Source: Actinophytocola sp963825445
Lineage (GTDB): Bacteria; Actinomycetota; Actinomycetes; Mycobacteriales; Pseudonocardiaceae
Length of the DNA stretch: 64,000 nt
Reading direction: 5' to 3'
NCBI GenBank assembly: GCA_963825445.1
Contig: CAWGTM010000020.1
Coordinates: forward strand, 434,001 to 498,000
Shown here: piece after piece, positions 7,993-16,936 of the stretch
Layout: every line of letters starts with the position of its first letter
Numbering within the stretch: position 1 is the stretch's first letter
Notes under the pieces: generated by a model
The model's input: the letters and a program-made list of their open reading frames with translations, nothing else
Databases searched by the model: none
What the model was told of the DNA's origin: nothing
Translations under genes and position numbers: made by a program

Positions 7993-8964
7993 TCAGCTGT
8001 GGCAACCACGCGTCGTCGGCAGCGGGCTGGTCGGGTCGAAGTAGGCGCCGGGCTCGCGGGCCGGCTCGCCGGCCACCGCGCGTTCCGTGGTGGCGGGGGC
8101 CAGGAACCCGCGCCGGTACGCCTCGCAGCCGATGGAGTAGCCGTAGCCGGACGCGTCGCCGTACCAGAGGCCCTGGCTGCCCGGCGTCCACTTGTCGCCC
8201 CAGCGCAGGGCGTAGTCGACGTCGGCGCGGACCACCACGATGACGTTCATGGCGTCCAGCAGCCGGGTGGGCTCGCTCGGCCGGAACGCGTAGGCGAACA
8301 CGTAGTTCGTGTGCACGATCAGCGAGCCGTCCTCGCCGCGCGACACCGACATCTCCCCGTTCACCTTGGCCTCCGACGGCAGCAACTCGCTCTCCGCGGA
8401 GACCAGGCTGACGAGAGACTGCACGGCCGGCTCCTGGCCGGCGCGGAACGACGGCTCCAGCTGGGAGCGCGCGTCGGGCGCCAGCAGACCGAGGAACGTG
8501 GCGGGATCGTGCTGCACGAGCATCCGGCGGTCGAGCCTGCTGGCCACCAGGATGTCCCGGACGAGCGCCGTGGCCTCGGCCACCTGCTCGGCCGTGAAAC
8601 CGGCCGCCGCCTCGGCCGGGGGCAGCGCGATCCCCGCGGCACCGTCGGGCCACTGCGCGGCCGGCGTGGAGTCGAACGGCCGTGTCTCGTCGAGCATGGC
8701 GGCGTCCTGGCCCGTGACACCCCGCACGTCCGGGTCGGGTGTGCTCGAGCCGGCCACCGTGAACAGGCCGGAGGAGAGAACGAGGCTGGTCACGACCGCG
8801 AGGGCGGCCACGATCACGCCGATGGCGAGCCATCGGTTGCGGCGCCGCTGCCGTGCGGTGCGCAGCAGCCGTCGCGTGTCCGCGGTCGCCGCCCGTTCGA
8901 CGCGACGCGCCCAGTCGGCGTCGTCCGCGCCGACGAGGTCCGCGCCGGGCTGGCTAGTGTTCAC
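7993..8964 (-). CDS. Membrane-anchored protein of unknown function
   Basis: 323 residues from GTG 8964, which follows GGGGAGCGG; a TTG at 9012 would extend it but lies inside a palindrome. An N-terminal basic cytoplasmic part (TRRLLRTARQRRRNR) is followed by one transmembrane helix (about 46-67, LAIGVIVAALAVVTSLVLSS) and a large extracellular part. The extracellular part contains DPATFLGLLAPDARSQLEP, a Tyr-rich WYGDASGYGY segment and a C-terminal Cys pair (GCEAYRR and RGCHS). It resembles secreted actinobacterial proteins of unknown role. I cannot assign a function. Confidence 0.7.
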   Translation of the reverse strand: MNTSQPGADLVGADDADWARRVERAATADTRRLLRTARQRRRNRWLAIGVIVAALAVVTSLVLSSGLFTVAGSSTPDPDVRGVTGQDAAMLDETRPFDSTPAAQWPDGAAGIALPPAEAAAGFTAEQVAEATALVRDILVASRLDRRMLVQHDPATFLGLLAPDARSQLEPSFRAGQEPAVQSLVSLVSAESELLPSEAKVNGEMSVSRGEDGSLIVHTNYVFAYAFRPSEPTRLLDAMNVIVVVRADVDYALRWGDKWTPGSQGLWYGDASGYGYSIGCEAYRRGFLAPATTERAVAGEPAREPGAYFDPTSPLPTTRGCHS

Positions 8965-8997
8965 CCGCTCCCCAATGGGTCGTGTCGTCGCTTGCAG

Positions 8998-9015
8998 TGG
9001 TTGACCGGTCAACCA
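8998..9015. promoter_or_regulatory. 18-bp perfect palindrome between an anchored-protein gene and valS
   Basis: TGGTTGACCGGTCAACCA is a perfect inverted repeat without spacer, 34 bases upstream of the minus-strand GTG 8964 and about 130 bases upstream of valS. Such symmetry is typical of a dimeric repressor operator (TetR or MarR type). No regulator gene is adjacent, so its binder is unknown. Confidence 0.55.
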
Positions 9016-9143
9016 GGAAGAACGTGTACTACCTGGTGCTCAGCTCATCGATCCGACCATTCGGTGTGTTAACAAGTCGGCGCGGGGCGGCACCAGGGGA
9101 AGTCGGATGCGTGCCGGTCAGCGCGGTTCGTAGACTTCGGAGC

Positions 9144-11783
9144 GTGACTGACACCTCATCGCAGCAGCCCACCGCACTACCGCCGGCCTGGGAGCCGGCG
9201 ACCGTAGAGGCGGAGCTGTACCAGCGATGGGTAGACGCCGGTTTCTTCGGCGCCGACGCGACCAGCGACAAGCCGAAGTTCAGCATCGTGCTGCCCCCGC
9301 CGAACGTCACCGGCAGCCTCCACATGGGCCACGCCCTCAACCACACGGTCATGGACATGCTCACGCGCCGTCGTCGCATGCAGGGCTACGAGGCGCTGTG
9401 GCTGCCCGGCATGGACCACGCGGGCATCGCCACCCAGAACGTGGTGGAACGCGAGCTGGCCCGCGAGGGCAAGACCCGCCACGACCTGGGCCGCGAGAAG
9501 TTCGTGGAGCGCGTCTGGGAGTGGAAGGAGGAGTACGGCGGCCGCATCCTCGGCCAGATGCGTCGCATCGGCGACGGCGTCTCCTGGGACCGCGAACGCT
9601 TCACCATGGACGAGGGCCGCTCCCGCGCCACCCTCACGATGTTCAAGCGGCTGTTCGAGGACGGCCTGATCTACCGGGCCGAGCGGATCATCAACTGGTG
9701 CCCGCGCTGCCTCACCGCGCTGTCCGACATCGAGGTCGAGCACTCCGACGACGAGGGCGAGCTGGTCTCCATCCGCTACGGCTCCGTCGATGGCACAGGC
9801 GAGAACTCGATCGTCGTCGCCACCACCCGCGCCGAGACGATGCTCGGCGACACGGCCGTCGCCGTCCACCCGGACGACGAGCGCTACAAGCACCTGGTCG
9901 GCACGGAGATCGAGCTGCCGCTCACCGGCCGGATGATCCCGATCGTGGCCGACGAGCACGTGGACCCGGAGTTCGGCACGGGCGCGGTCAAGGTCACCCC
10001 GGCCCACGACCCCAACGACTTCGAGATCGGCCAGCGCCAGAACCTGCCGGCCATCACGATCATGGACGAGCGCGCGGTGATCACCGCGCCCGGCCCGTTC
10101 CAGGGACTCGACCGGTTCGAGGCCCGGCCGGCGGTGGTCGCCGCGCTGCGCGAGGACGGCCGGATCGTGGCGGAGAAGCGCCCCTACATTCACTCGGTCG
10201 GGCACTGTTCGCGCTGCGACACGGTGGTCGAGCCGCGCCTGTCGCTGCAGTGGTTCGTGAAGGTCGAGCCGCTCGCGAAGGCCGCGGGTGACGCGGTCCG
10301 CGACGGTCGCACCACCATCTACCCGGCCGACCTGGCCAAGCGGTACTTCGACTGGGTCGACAACATGCACGACTGGTGCATCTCGCGCCAGCTGTGGTGG
10401 GGCCACCGCATCCCCGTCTGGTACGGCCCCGAGGACAAGGTCATCTGCGTCGGCCCCGACGAGGAGCCGCCGGCCGGCGACGAGTGGCACCAGGACCCGG
10501 ACGTGCTCGACACGTGGTTCTCCTCGGCGCTGTGGCCCATGTCCACGCTCGGCTGGCCGGACGACACCGAGGACCTGCGCGCCTTCTATCCCACGAGCGT
10601 GCTGTCCACGGGCTACGACATCCTGTTCTTCTGGGTCGTCCGGATGATGATGTTCGGCCTGTACGCCATGGACGGGCGCCAGCCGTTCGACCACGTCTTC
10701 CTCCACGGCCTGATCCGCGACGCGAGCGGCAAGAAGATGTCCAAGTCGCGCGGCAACGTGATCGACCCGCTCGACTGGATGGACCGCTTCGGCGCGGACG
10801 CCACCCGCTTCACCCTGGCGCGCGGCGCCAACCCGGGCAGCGACATGGCGCTGGCCGAGGAGTGGGCGGCCGGCTCGCGCAACTTCGGCAACAAGCTGTG
10901 GAACGCCACCAGGTTCGCGCTCATGAACGGCGCCACCACGGCCACTGCCGTGCCGGACCGCGCGGAGCTGACCGACGCCGACCGCTGGATCCTCGACCTC
11001 ACCGACGCCATCGTGTCCGATGTGGACCGGCTGTACGAGGACTACCAGTTCGCCAAGATGTGCGACGCGCTCTACCACTTCACGTGGGACGAGCTGTGCG
11101 ACTGGTACCTCGAGCTGGCCAAGGTGCAGATCGCCGAGGGCGGCGCGCGGGCCGACTCGACCCGCGCGGTGCTCGGCCACGTCTTCGACGTCGTGCTGCG
11201 GCTGCTCCACCCGCTGATGCCGTTCGTCACCGAGACCCTGTGGACCACGTTGACCGGCAGGGAGTCCGTGGTGGTGGCCGACTGGCCGGCGCCGTCCGGG
11301 CACGCGGCCGACGAGGCGGCCACGCGGCGGGTCGAGGGGGTGCAGAAGCTGGTGACCGAGGTCCGGCGGTTCCGTTCGGACCAGGGCGTGAAGCCCGGTC
11401 AGCGGGTCCCGGCCCGACTGTCCGGTGTGGACGCCGCGGGTCTGGCGGCACACACCGGCGCGGTGGCCGCCCTCGCGCGGCTCGAGGCGCCGGGCGAGGA
11501 GTTCACGGCGAGCGCGTCGATCGAGGTGGCGTTGCGGTCCGGGCACGTGCACGTCGAGCTGGACCTCTCGGGCACGGTCGACGTGGCCGCCGAACGCAAG
11601 CGACTGGCCAAGGATCTGGCGGCCGCCGAGAAGGAACTCGCCGGCTGCGACGCGAAGCTCGGCAACCCGAACTTCACGGACAAGGCACCGACCGAGGTGG
11701 TCGACAAGATCAAGACGCGGCGCGACGTCGCGGCCGCAGAGATCACGCGACTGACCGCACGGCTGGAGAGCTTCGGTGCCTGA
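9144..11783 (+). CDS. valS: Valyl-tRNA synthetase
   Basis: 879-residue class I aminoacyl-tRNA synthetase. HIGH-type motif HMGH at about 60-63 (NVTGSLHMGHALNHT), editing (CP1) domain in the first half with TTRAETMLGDTAVAVHP, and KMSKS at about 531-535 (SGKKMSKSRGN). The last 65 residues form the antiparallel coiled-coil arm typical of ValRS (VAAERKRLAKDLAAAEKE). The start GTG 9144 lies in GGAGCGTGACTGAC; the upstream frame extension is not conserved in type. The stop overlaps the folC start by 8 bases, so the two genes are translationally coupled. No T-box leader was seen. Confidence 0.97.
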   Translation: MTDTSSQQPTALPPAWEPATVEAELYQRWVDAGFFGADATSDKPKFSIVLPPPNVTGSLHMGHALNHTVMDMLTRRRRMQGYEALWLPGMDHAGIATQNVVERELAREGKTRHDLGREKFVERVWEWKEEYGGRILGQMRRIGDGVSWDRERFTMDEGRSRATLTMFKRLFEDGLIYRAERIINWCPRCLTALSDIEVEHSDDEGELVSIRYGSVDGTGENSIVVATTRAETMLGDTAVAVHPDDERYKHLVGTEIELPLTGRMIPIVADEHVDPEFGTGAVKVTPAHDPNDFEIGQRQNLPAITIMDERAVITAPGPFQGLDRFEARPAVVAALREDGRIVAEKRPYIHSVGHCSRCDTVVEPRLSLQWFVKVEPLAKAAGDAVRDGRTTIYPADLAKRYFDWVDNMHDWCISRQLWWGHRIPVWYGPEDKVICVGPDEEPPAGDEWHQDPDVLDTWFSSALWPMSTLGWPDDTEDLRAFYPTSVLSTGYDILFFWVVRMMMFGLYAMDGRQPFDHVFLHGLIRDASGKKMSKSRGNVIDPLDWMDRFGADATRFTLARGANPGSDMALAEEWAAGSRNFGNKLWNATRFALMNGATTATAVPDRAELTDADRWILDLTDAIVSDVDRLYEDYQFAKMCDALYHFTWDELCDWYLELAKVQIAEGGARADSTRAVLGHVFDVVLRLLHPLMPFVTETLWTTLTGRESVVVADWPAPSGHAADEAATRRVEGVQKLVTEVRRFRSDQGVKPGQRVPARLSGVDAAGLAAHTGAVAALARLEAPGEEFTASASIEVALRSGHVHVELDLSGTVDVAAERKRLAKDLAAAEKELAGCDAKLGNPNFTDKAPTEVVDKIKTRRDVAAAEITRLTARLESFGA

Positions 11784-13197
11784 CGAGGTCGACTACCCCG
11801 ACACCGACCTCGACGAGACCGAGGAGGCCATCCAGTCCACTGTGGACAAGGCGGACGCCCTCGACGACCTCCGCCAGGTCGAGTCCGAGCTGAACACCCG
11901 GTGGCCCGAGACCAAGATCGAGCCGACGCTGCAACGGATCGCGGCTCTGGTCGACCTGCTCGGCGACCCGCACAAGTCCTACCCGGTGCTGCACGTGGGC
12001 GGTACCAACGGCAAGACGTCTGTCACCCGGATGGTCGACTCGCTGCTCACCCGCATCGGCCTGCGCACCGGCCGGTTCACCAGCCCGCACCTGCAACTGG
12101 TGACCGAGCGGATCGCGGTCGACGGCGGCCCCATCGCCCCGGAGCGCTACGTCGAGGTGTTCCGTGACATCGAGCCCTACCTCGCGATGATCGACCGCGG
12201 TGCCGAGGTCCAGCTCAGCAAGTTCGAGGTGCTCACGGCCATGGCGTTCGCCGCGTTCGCCGACGCGCCGGTCGACGCCGCGGTCATCGAGGTCGGGCTC
12301 GGCGGCAGCTGGGACGCCACGAACGTCGCCGACGGGCGGGTCGCGCTGATCACGCCCATCGAGATCGACCACGTGGAGTACCTCGGCTCGGACATCGTGG
12401 GCATCGCCAAGGAGAAGGCCGGGATCATCAAGCCCGGCTCGATCGCGCTGCTCGCCGAGCAGCAGGTGGACGTGGCCAACGAGCTGCTGCGCCGCACGGT
12501 CGAGGTGGACGCCACGGTCGCGCGCGCCGGCATGGAGTTCGGCGTGCTGCGCCGCGACGTGGCGGTCGGCGGCCAGCTGCTGAAGCTCCAGGGCCTCGGC
12601 GGCGCCTACGACGAGATCTTCCTGCCGCTGCACGGCGTGCACCAGGCCAACAACGCGGCGCTCGCGCTGGCGGCCGTGGAGGCGTTCTTCGGCGCGGGCG
12701 CGCAACGCATGCTCGACCAGGACGCCATCCGCGAGGGCTTCGAGTCGGTGGTGGTGCCCGGCCGCCTCGAGCGGGTGCGCTCCTCGCCGAGCGTGTTCGT
12801 GGACGCCGCGCACAACCCGCACGGCGCTCGCGCGCTGGCCGCGGCGCTGGACGACGACTTCGGCTTCCGCCAGCTGGTCGGCGTGATCGCCGTGATGAAG
12901 GACAAGGACGTCAAGGGCATCCTGACGGCACTGGAGCCGGTGCTCCACGAGATCGTGGTGACCACCAACTCCTCCGAGCGTTCCATGGACTCCGAGGAGC
13001 TGCGCGACCTCGCGACCGACGTGTTCGGCGTCGACCGGGTGACCGTGGTGCCGCGCCTGGACGACGCGCTGGCCGTCGGGCTCCAGCTGGCCGAACAGGA
13101 CTCGGAGGGCGACCTGTCCGGCGTCGGCGTGGTGGTCACCGGTTCGGTCGTGACGGCCGGCGAGGCGCGGACGCTGTTCGGGAAGGAGCCCGCATGA
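11776..13197 (+). CDS. folC: Folylpolyglutamate synthase / dihydrofolate synthase
   Basis: 473-residue Mur-ligase-like enzyme that adds glutamate to dihydropteroate and folates. The P-loop is HVGGTNGKTS (about 73-82), the omega-loop region reads GRFTSPHLQLVTERI, the Mg site EVGLGGSWDATN, and the C-terminal domain has DAAHNPHGAR. An acidic N-terminal extension of about 45 residues precedes the family core. GTG 11776 overlaps the end of valS, and the stop overlaps the ATG of the next gene (ATGA), giving a coupled valS-folC-DUF4233 operon in the order known from mycobacteria. Confidence 0.95.
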   Translation: MPDEVDYPDTDLDETEEAIQSTVDKADALDDLRQVESELNTRWPETKIEPTLQRIAALVDLLGDPHKSYPVLHVGGTNGKTSVTRMVDSLLTRIGLRTGRFTSPHLQLVTERIAVDGGPIAPERYVEVFRDIEPYLAMIDRGAEVQLSKFEVLTAMAFAAFADAPVDAAVIEVGLGGSWDATNVADGRVALITPIEIDHVEYLGSDIVGIAKEKAGIIKPGSIALLAEQQVDVANELLRRTVEVDATVARAGMEFGVLRRDVAVGGQLLKLQGLGGAYDEIFLPLHGVHQANNAALALAAVEAFFGAGAQRMLDQDAIREGFESVVVPGRLERVRSSPSVFVDAAHNPHGARALAAALDDDFGFRQLVGVIAVMKDKDVKGILTALEPVLHEIVVTTNSSERSMDSEELRDLATDVFGVDRVTVVPRLDDALAVGLQLAEQDSEGDLSGVGVVVTGSVVTAGEARTLFGKEPA

Positions 13198-13694
13198 GCG
13201 AGCCTGGGAGCGAATCAGCGTCACAGGGCGAGCCTGCGAGCGAATCAGCGTCACAGGGCGAGCCTGGGAGCGAATCAGCGTCACAGGGCGAGCGTGCGAG
13301 CGGATCAAGGCCACAGAGCAGGCCGGCCGATCCCATGAAGTCGTTCGGCGCGGTGATGGCGGCCACGCTGGCGCTCCAGCTCATCGTGGTGCTGCTGGCG
13401 GTGCTGGTGCTCGCCAACCTCGACGGCGGCATGACCGCGTTGAAGGGCACGATCGTCGCGGTGGTGTCGCTCGCGCTGGTGGCGAACGTCGTGGTCGTGC
13501 GGCGCCCGTGGGGCCGGTGGCTGACGGTCGCCATCCAGGTCGTGCTGCTCGCGAGCTTCCCGGTGGCCGTGCCGCTGGGCATCGTCGGGGTGATCTTCGG
13601 CCTGGTGTGGGGCACGCTGCTGTGGATGCGCTGGGACGTCGCCAAACGCATGGCCCAGGGGCAGCTGCCGAGCCAGCAGACCACGTCCGACTGA
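13194..13694 (+). CDS. DUF4233 membrane protein with a repeat-built N-terminus
   Basis: 166 residues. The C-terminal 120 contain four hydrophobic helices (for example VMAATLALQLIVVLLAVLVL and VAIQVVLLASFPVAV) and match the DUF4233 family (Rv2446c-like), normally found between folC and ndk. The first 45 residues are unusual: after the initiator Met come four 10-residue repeats of the type SEPGSESASQ, encoded by four 30-bp DNA repeats (13198-13317). The ancestral protein probably began near MKSFGAVMAA (ATG 13335). The repeats are in frame, so the extended protein can be made. Confidence 0.85.
   Translation: MSEPGSESASQGEPASESASQGEPGSESASQGERASGSRPQSRPADPMKSFGAVMAATLALQLIVVLLAVLVLANLDGGMTALKGTIVAVVSLALVANVVVVRRPWGRWLTVAIQVVLLASFPVAVPLGIVGVIFGLVWGTLLWMRWDVAKRMAQGQLPSQQTTSD
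13198..13317. repeat. Four 30-bp tandem repeats starting four bases after an ATG start
   Basis: Units 13198-13227, 13228-13257, 13258-13287 and 13288-13317 share the core GAGCGAATCAGCGTCACAG; the last is the most diverged. The length is a multiple of three, so each unit adds ten Ser/Glu-rich residues. Two degenerate copies of the same unit lie at 17774-17833, again starting four bases after an ATG. Confidence 0.9.
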
Positions 13695-13884
13695 GCGTCT
13701 CGGGACCCGTCCCGACGTTCGGCGCTACCGTCGTAGGTGGTGGGTGCCGGGTCCGTGCGGATCGCCGGGCGGGCCCCGTGCGGCCCGGGCCTACCGCGAA
13801 GCGGGGCACGTCCGGATGGGCGGCGAGCGCACGTTACGCTCCGCGCGCAGAGTCTTTCCCGTGATTCGAAGGAGTACGGCAGTC

Positions 13885-14292
13885 GTGAGCGAGCGCACCC
13901 TGGTCCTGGTCAAGCCGGACGGCGTGAGCCGTGGCCTGGTCGGAGAGGTCATCTCCCGCATCGAGCGCAAGGGCCTGAAGCTGGCGGCGCTGGAGCTGCG
14001 CAACGTCGAGCGCGCCGTTGCCGAGCAGCACTACGCCGAGCACGCGGAGAAGCCGTTCTTCGGCTCGCTGCTCGAGTTCATCACCTCCGGCCCGGTGGCC
14101 GCCATGGTCGTGGAGGGCGAGAACGCGATCGCCGCGTTCCGTCAGCTGGCCGGCGCCACCAACCCGGTCCAGTCCGCCACGGGCAGCATCCGCGGCGACT
14201 TCGCGGTCGAGGTGCAGTACAACATCGTGCACGGCTCGGACTCCCCGGAGTCGTCCAAGCGCGAGATCGACCTCTGGTTCCCGGGCGTCTGA
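13885..14292 (+). CDS. ndk: Nucleoside diphosphate kinase
   Basis: 135-residue NDPK that balances nucleoside triphosphates by a phosphohistidine relay. The active-site His116 is in NIVHGSDS, the N-terminus has the classic RTLVLVKPDGV, and GPVAAMVVEG and TNPVQSATGSIRGDF are present. GTG 13885 follows AAGGAG by ten bases. The 190 bases before it hold no recognisable gene, so ndk probably has its own promoter. A strong stem-loop follows the stop codon. Confidence 0.97.
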   Translation: MSERTLVLVKPDGVSRGLVGEVISRIERKGLKLAALELRNVERAVAEQHYAEHAEKPFFGSLLEFITSGPVAAMVVEGENAIAAFRQLAGATNPVQSATGSIRGDFAVEVQYNIVHGSDSPESSKREIDLWFPGV

Positions 14293-14308
14293 TTTCCCCT
14301 TTCGACCG

Positions 14309-14341
14309 AATAGCCGCGACCGCCCGCCGGTCGCGGCTATT
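14309..14341. terminator. Strong stem-loop after ndk
   Basis: AATAGCCGCGACCG (14309-14322) pairs perfectly with CGGTCGCGGCTATT (14328-14341) around a five-base CCCGC loop, 16 bases after the ndk stop. A 14-bp perfect stem without a U-tract is a common actinobacterial terminator form. Confidence 0.85.
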
Positions 14342-14380
14342 GTGTCTGTCGCAAGTGGATGTCTGGGGAGGACGCGAGAG

Positions 14381-15256
14381 ATGTCGAGTGGTGGGGGATT
14401 CGGGCGAGGCCTGCTGAAGGGCGCCCGTTCGATGGCCGACAAGGCCAGAGACAAGGCACTGGACAAGGCCGAGGCCGCGGTACAGAAGGTTCGCGACGAC
14501 GAGCCCGACCAGCCGCAGGAGCCCGCTGAGCCCATGGATCTCGCCGGGGAGGGCGACGAGCACCCGGACGACGCCGAGGTCCGCGACATCGTGGCGCGAC
14601 TGAACGCGCTCATCGACGCCCGGCGCCCGCCGGCCGGACCGATCACGCAGCCGTGGGCGATCGGTCTTGGCGACCTGGTCGGTGACGTTCCCGGTTTCCC
14701 GCGTCGTCTCGACGGGCTGGCCCGCCGGCTCGACCGGTTCGGCGGTGTGGCCATCTCGCCGGAGACCATCGCGTTCGACGGCGAGGACGTCGAGTGGGCG
14801 GACGTCACCGAGGTGCGGGTCCGCCACGTGCTCGACTACCTGGTGGACGACGCCGTGGAACAGCAGCTCGAGCGGCTGCCGCTGCCGCCGTTCCCCGGCC
14901 GCAAGCGCGTGCTGGAGGCGCTGGGCAAGGCCGTGCTCACGTGGAGCCTCGTGCTCGCGAAGGAGCAGCTGGAGAAGCCCCAGTTCGACCTGCGGGTGCC
15001 GGCCGAGGTCGACTACCGCGGCCGGTTCCGGAGCACCAAGACGCTCAGCGGCGGGGTCGTGGCGGCCATCATGCTGGCCGACCCGTCGGTCAGCGCCTCG
15101 GTGATCGCCACGGCGCAGGCCAGGGGCATCCCGGTGGTGCAGGCCGACAACGAGCTGGACGCCGCCATCGACCGGTCGGCCGCCATCCGGGCGAAGATCG
15201 CGAAGATCCAGGGACAGCTGGACGGTTTCGGCGACCGGTTCGGCCGCAAACGCTGA
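14381..15256 (+). CDS. Conserved hypothetical cytoplasmic protein
   Basis: 291 residues from ATG 14381, which has GGGGAGG upstream. An N-terminal Gly/Lys/Ala-rich amphipathic part (KGARSMADKARDKALDKAE), an acidic linker, then a folded body with IAFDGEDVEWADVTEVRVRHV and RGIPVVQADNELDAAIDRS, and a basic C-terminus. There is no signal peptide, membrane helix or catalytic motif that I recognise. The VEWADVTEVR block resembles a pleckstrin-like strand pattern, but that is weak. It precedes an ABC exporter operon by 35 bases and may be its first gene. Confidence 0.65.
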   Translation: MSSGGGFGRGLLKGARSMADKARDKALDKAEAAVQKVRDDEPDQPQEPAEPMDLAGEGDEHPDDAEVRDIVARLNALIDARRPPAGPITQPWAIGLGDLVGDVPGFPRRLDGLARRLDRFGGVAISPETIAFDGEDVEWADVTEVRVRHVLDYLVDDAVEQQLERLPLPPFPGRKRVLEALGKAVLTWSLVLAKEQLEKPQFDLRVPAEVDYRGRFRSTKTLSGGVVAAIMLADPSVSASVIATAQARGIPVVQADNELDAAIDRSAAIRAKIAKIQGQLDGFGDRFGRKR

Positions 15257-15291
15257 CCTGGACCGTCGGAGCGGCCAACTAGTCTTCGGAC

Positions 15292-16209
15292 GTGGCAGCT
15301 CTGGTGGAAGCGCGTGGTCTGGTCAAGCGGTTCGGCGGGCTCACGGCGGTGGACGGCATCGACGTGGAGGTCCGGGCCGGGGAGGCGTTCGGCTTCCTCG
15401 GTCCCAACGGCGCCGGCAAGTCCTCCACCATGCGCATGATCGGCTGCGTCTCCCCGCGCACCGGCGGTGACCTGCGGGTGCTCGGGCTCGACCCGGAGCG
15501 CGACGGTCCGGCCATCCGCGCCCGTCTCGGTGTCGTTCCCCAGCAGGACAACCTCGACAGCGAGCTGACCGTGCGGCAGAACCTGCACGTCTACGGCCGG
15601 TACTTCGGGCTGTCCAAGTCCCACGTGCGGGCCAGGGCGGCCGAGCTGCTCGACTTCGCCCAGCTCACCGAGCGCGCCGATCACGAGGTCGAGCCGCTGT
15701 CCGGCGGCATGAAGCGCAGGTTGACCATCGCCCGGTCGTTGATCAACGATCCGGAGCTGCTGCTGCTCGACGAGCCCACCACCGGCCTCGACCCGCAGGC
15801 GCGCCATCTGTTGTGGGACCGGCTGTTCCGGCTCAAGCAGCGTGGCGTCACGCTCATCATCACCACGCACTACATGGACGAAGCCGAGCAGCTCTGTGAC
15901 CGGCTGGTGGTGATGGACGGCGGCCGGATCGCGGCCGAGGGCAGTCCGGCCGAGCTGATCGGCCGCTACTCCACCCGCGAGGTGCTGGAGCTGCGGTTCC
16001 CGCCCGGCGACACCACCGAGCACCCGCTGGACGGCCTGGCCGACCGGATCGAGGTGCTGCCCGACCGGATCCTGCTGTACGCGGCCGACGGCGAGGCGGT
16101 GCTGGCCGCCGCACACGAACGCGGGGTGCGGCCGGTGTCGAGCCTCGTACGGCGCAGCACCCTCGAGGACGTGTTCCTGCGCCTGACCGGCCGCACCCTC
16201 ATAGACTGA
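15292..16209 (+). CDS. DrrA-like ABC transporter ATP-binding protein
   Basis: 305 residues. Walker A GPNGAGKS (37-44), Q-loop VPQQDN, signature LSGGMKRR, Walker B LLLLDEPTTGLD, and switch His in TTHYMDEAEQ. The C-terminal 80 residues carry the small beta domain of the daunorubicin-exporter (DrrA) type, ending in TLEDVFLRLTGR. GTG 15292 is the start. It should energise the two ABC-2 permeases at 16937 and 17961, from which it is separated by a toxin-antitoxin pair. The exported compound is not predictable. Confidence 0.9.
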   Translation: MAALVEARGLVKRFGGLTAVDGIDVEVRAGEAFGFLGPNGAGKSSTMRMIGCVSPRTGGDLRVLGLDPERDGPAIRARLGVVPQQDNLDSELTVRQNLHVYGRYFGLSKSHVRARAAELLDFAQLTERADHEVEPLSGGMKRRLTIARSLINDPELLLLDEPTTGLDPQARHLLWDRLFRLKQRGVTLIITTHYMDEAEQLCDRLVVMDGGRIAAEGSPAELIGRYSTREVLELRFPPGDTTEHPLDGLADRIEVLPDRILLYAADGEAVLAAAHERGVRPVSSLVRRSTLEDVFLRLTGRTLID

Positions 16210-16212
16210 TAG

Positions 16213-16226
16213 CATTGACATCAATG
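16213..16226. promoter_or_regulatory. Possible FitAB operator
   Basis: CATTG-ACAT-CAATG is an inverted repeat with 5-base arms and a 4-base spacer, 25 bases upstream of the antitoxin ATG and just after the exporter ATPase stop. FitA-type antitoxins bind such short dyads in their own promoters. Confidence 0.45.
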
Positions 16227-16250
16227 ACAGCACCGACAGGAGGGGGCGCG

Positions 16251-16496
16251 ATGGCGACGCTGACGATCCGTGACCTCGACGACGAGTTGAAGGCCCAGCT
16301 GCGGATCCGCGCGGCCGAACACGGCCGTTCGATGGAAGCCGAGGTCCGGGCGATCCTGCGCACGGTGTTGACCAGGCCGACCGACGGACCAGGCATGGGC
16401 ACCCGGATCCGGCAACGGTTCGCGGGTCCTGACGATCTGGCGATCGAGCAGCCACCCCGCACCGAGCGAGCGCGATTCGCGGAGCTTCCTGAATGA
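16251..16496 (+). CDS. FitA-like ribbon-helix-helix antitoxin
   Basis: 81 residues. The first 45 form a ribbon-helix-helix: MATLTIRDLDDELKAQLRIR, then AAEHGRSMEAEVRAIL, the usual FitA/Phd-like pattern in which the first beta strand reads TLTIR. The tail (GTRIRQRFAG and RFAELPE) should thread into the toxin active site. ATG 16251 has a strong AGGAGGGGG ribosome site. The stop overlaps the toxin ATG (ATGA), as expected for an antitoxin-toxin operon. It probably represses itself through the dyad at 16213. Confidence 0.87.
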   Translation: MATLTIRDLDDELKAQLRIRAAEHGRSMEAEVRAILRTVLTRPTDGPGMGTRIRQRFAGPDDLAIEQPPRTERARFAELPE

Positions 16497-16927
16497 TCGT
16501 TCTCGACACCAACGTCGTCTCCGAGCTGATGCGGAAGACCCCGGACCAGAACGTCCTCGACTGGGTCGACCAGCATCCCGTGGACAACGTGTTCATCACG
16601 GCGGTCACGGCCGCCGAACTCTGGTACGGGGTAGAACGACTGCCCGACGGGCACCGCAGGACGGTGTTGACCGCGAAGGTCGCGGAACTGCTCACCGAGG
16701 ACTTCGGCGACCAGATCCTGCCCTTCGGCGGCGACGAGGTGGAGCACTACGCGCGGATCACCGCGGCGCGTGACCGTTCCGGCAAACCGATCGGCATGGC
16801 CGACGCGCAGATCGCCGCGATCTGCCGTCGGTACCACGCCGACCTGGCCACCCGGAACCTCAAGGACTTCGTCGTCACCGGGGTACACGCGTGCAACCCG
16901 TGGGACGGCTCGGCCACGCCGAGGTAG
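16493..16927 (+). CDS. PIN-domain toxin, FitB/VapC type
   Basis: 144-residue PIN ribonuclease. The four acidic residues that bind metal are visible: Asp5 (VLDTNVVSELM), Glu42 (TAAELWYG), Asp104 (IGMADAQIAA) and Asp125 (TRNLKDF). IGMADAQIAA and the overall length fit the FitB branch of VapC toxins, which cut RNA, often tRNA. All key residues are intact, so the toxin is likely to be active. The next gene, an ABC permease, starts nine bases later, so transcription of the pair probably continues into the transporter genes. Confidence 0.9.
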   Translation: MIVLDTNVVSELMRKTPDQNVLDWVDQHPVDNVFITAVTAAELWYGVERLPDGHRRTVLTAKVAELLTEDFGDQILPFGGDEVEHYARITAARDRSGKPIGMADAQIAAICRRYHADLATRNLKDFVVTGVHACNPWDGSATPR

Positions 16928-16936
16928 GGGGAAGCC

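Noticed and set aside
9016..9143. T-box leader upstream of valS
   Set aside because: I looked for the T-box consensus and a specifier hairpin and saw neither.
9177..11552. 791-codon open frame antisense to valS
   Set aside because: ValS motifs HMGH and KMSKS are in the sense frame. The antisense product is His/Val/Arg/Gly-rich without any fold signal.
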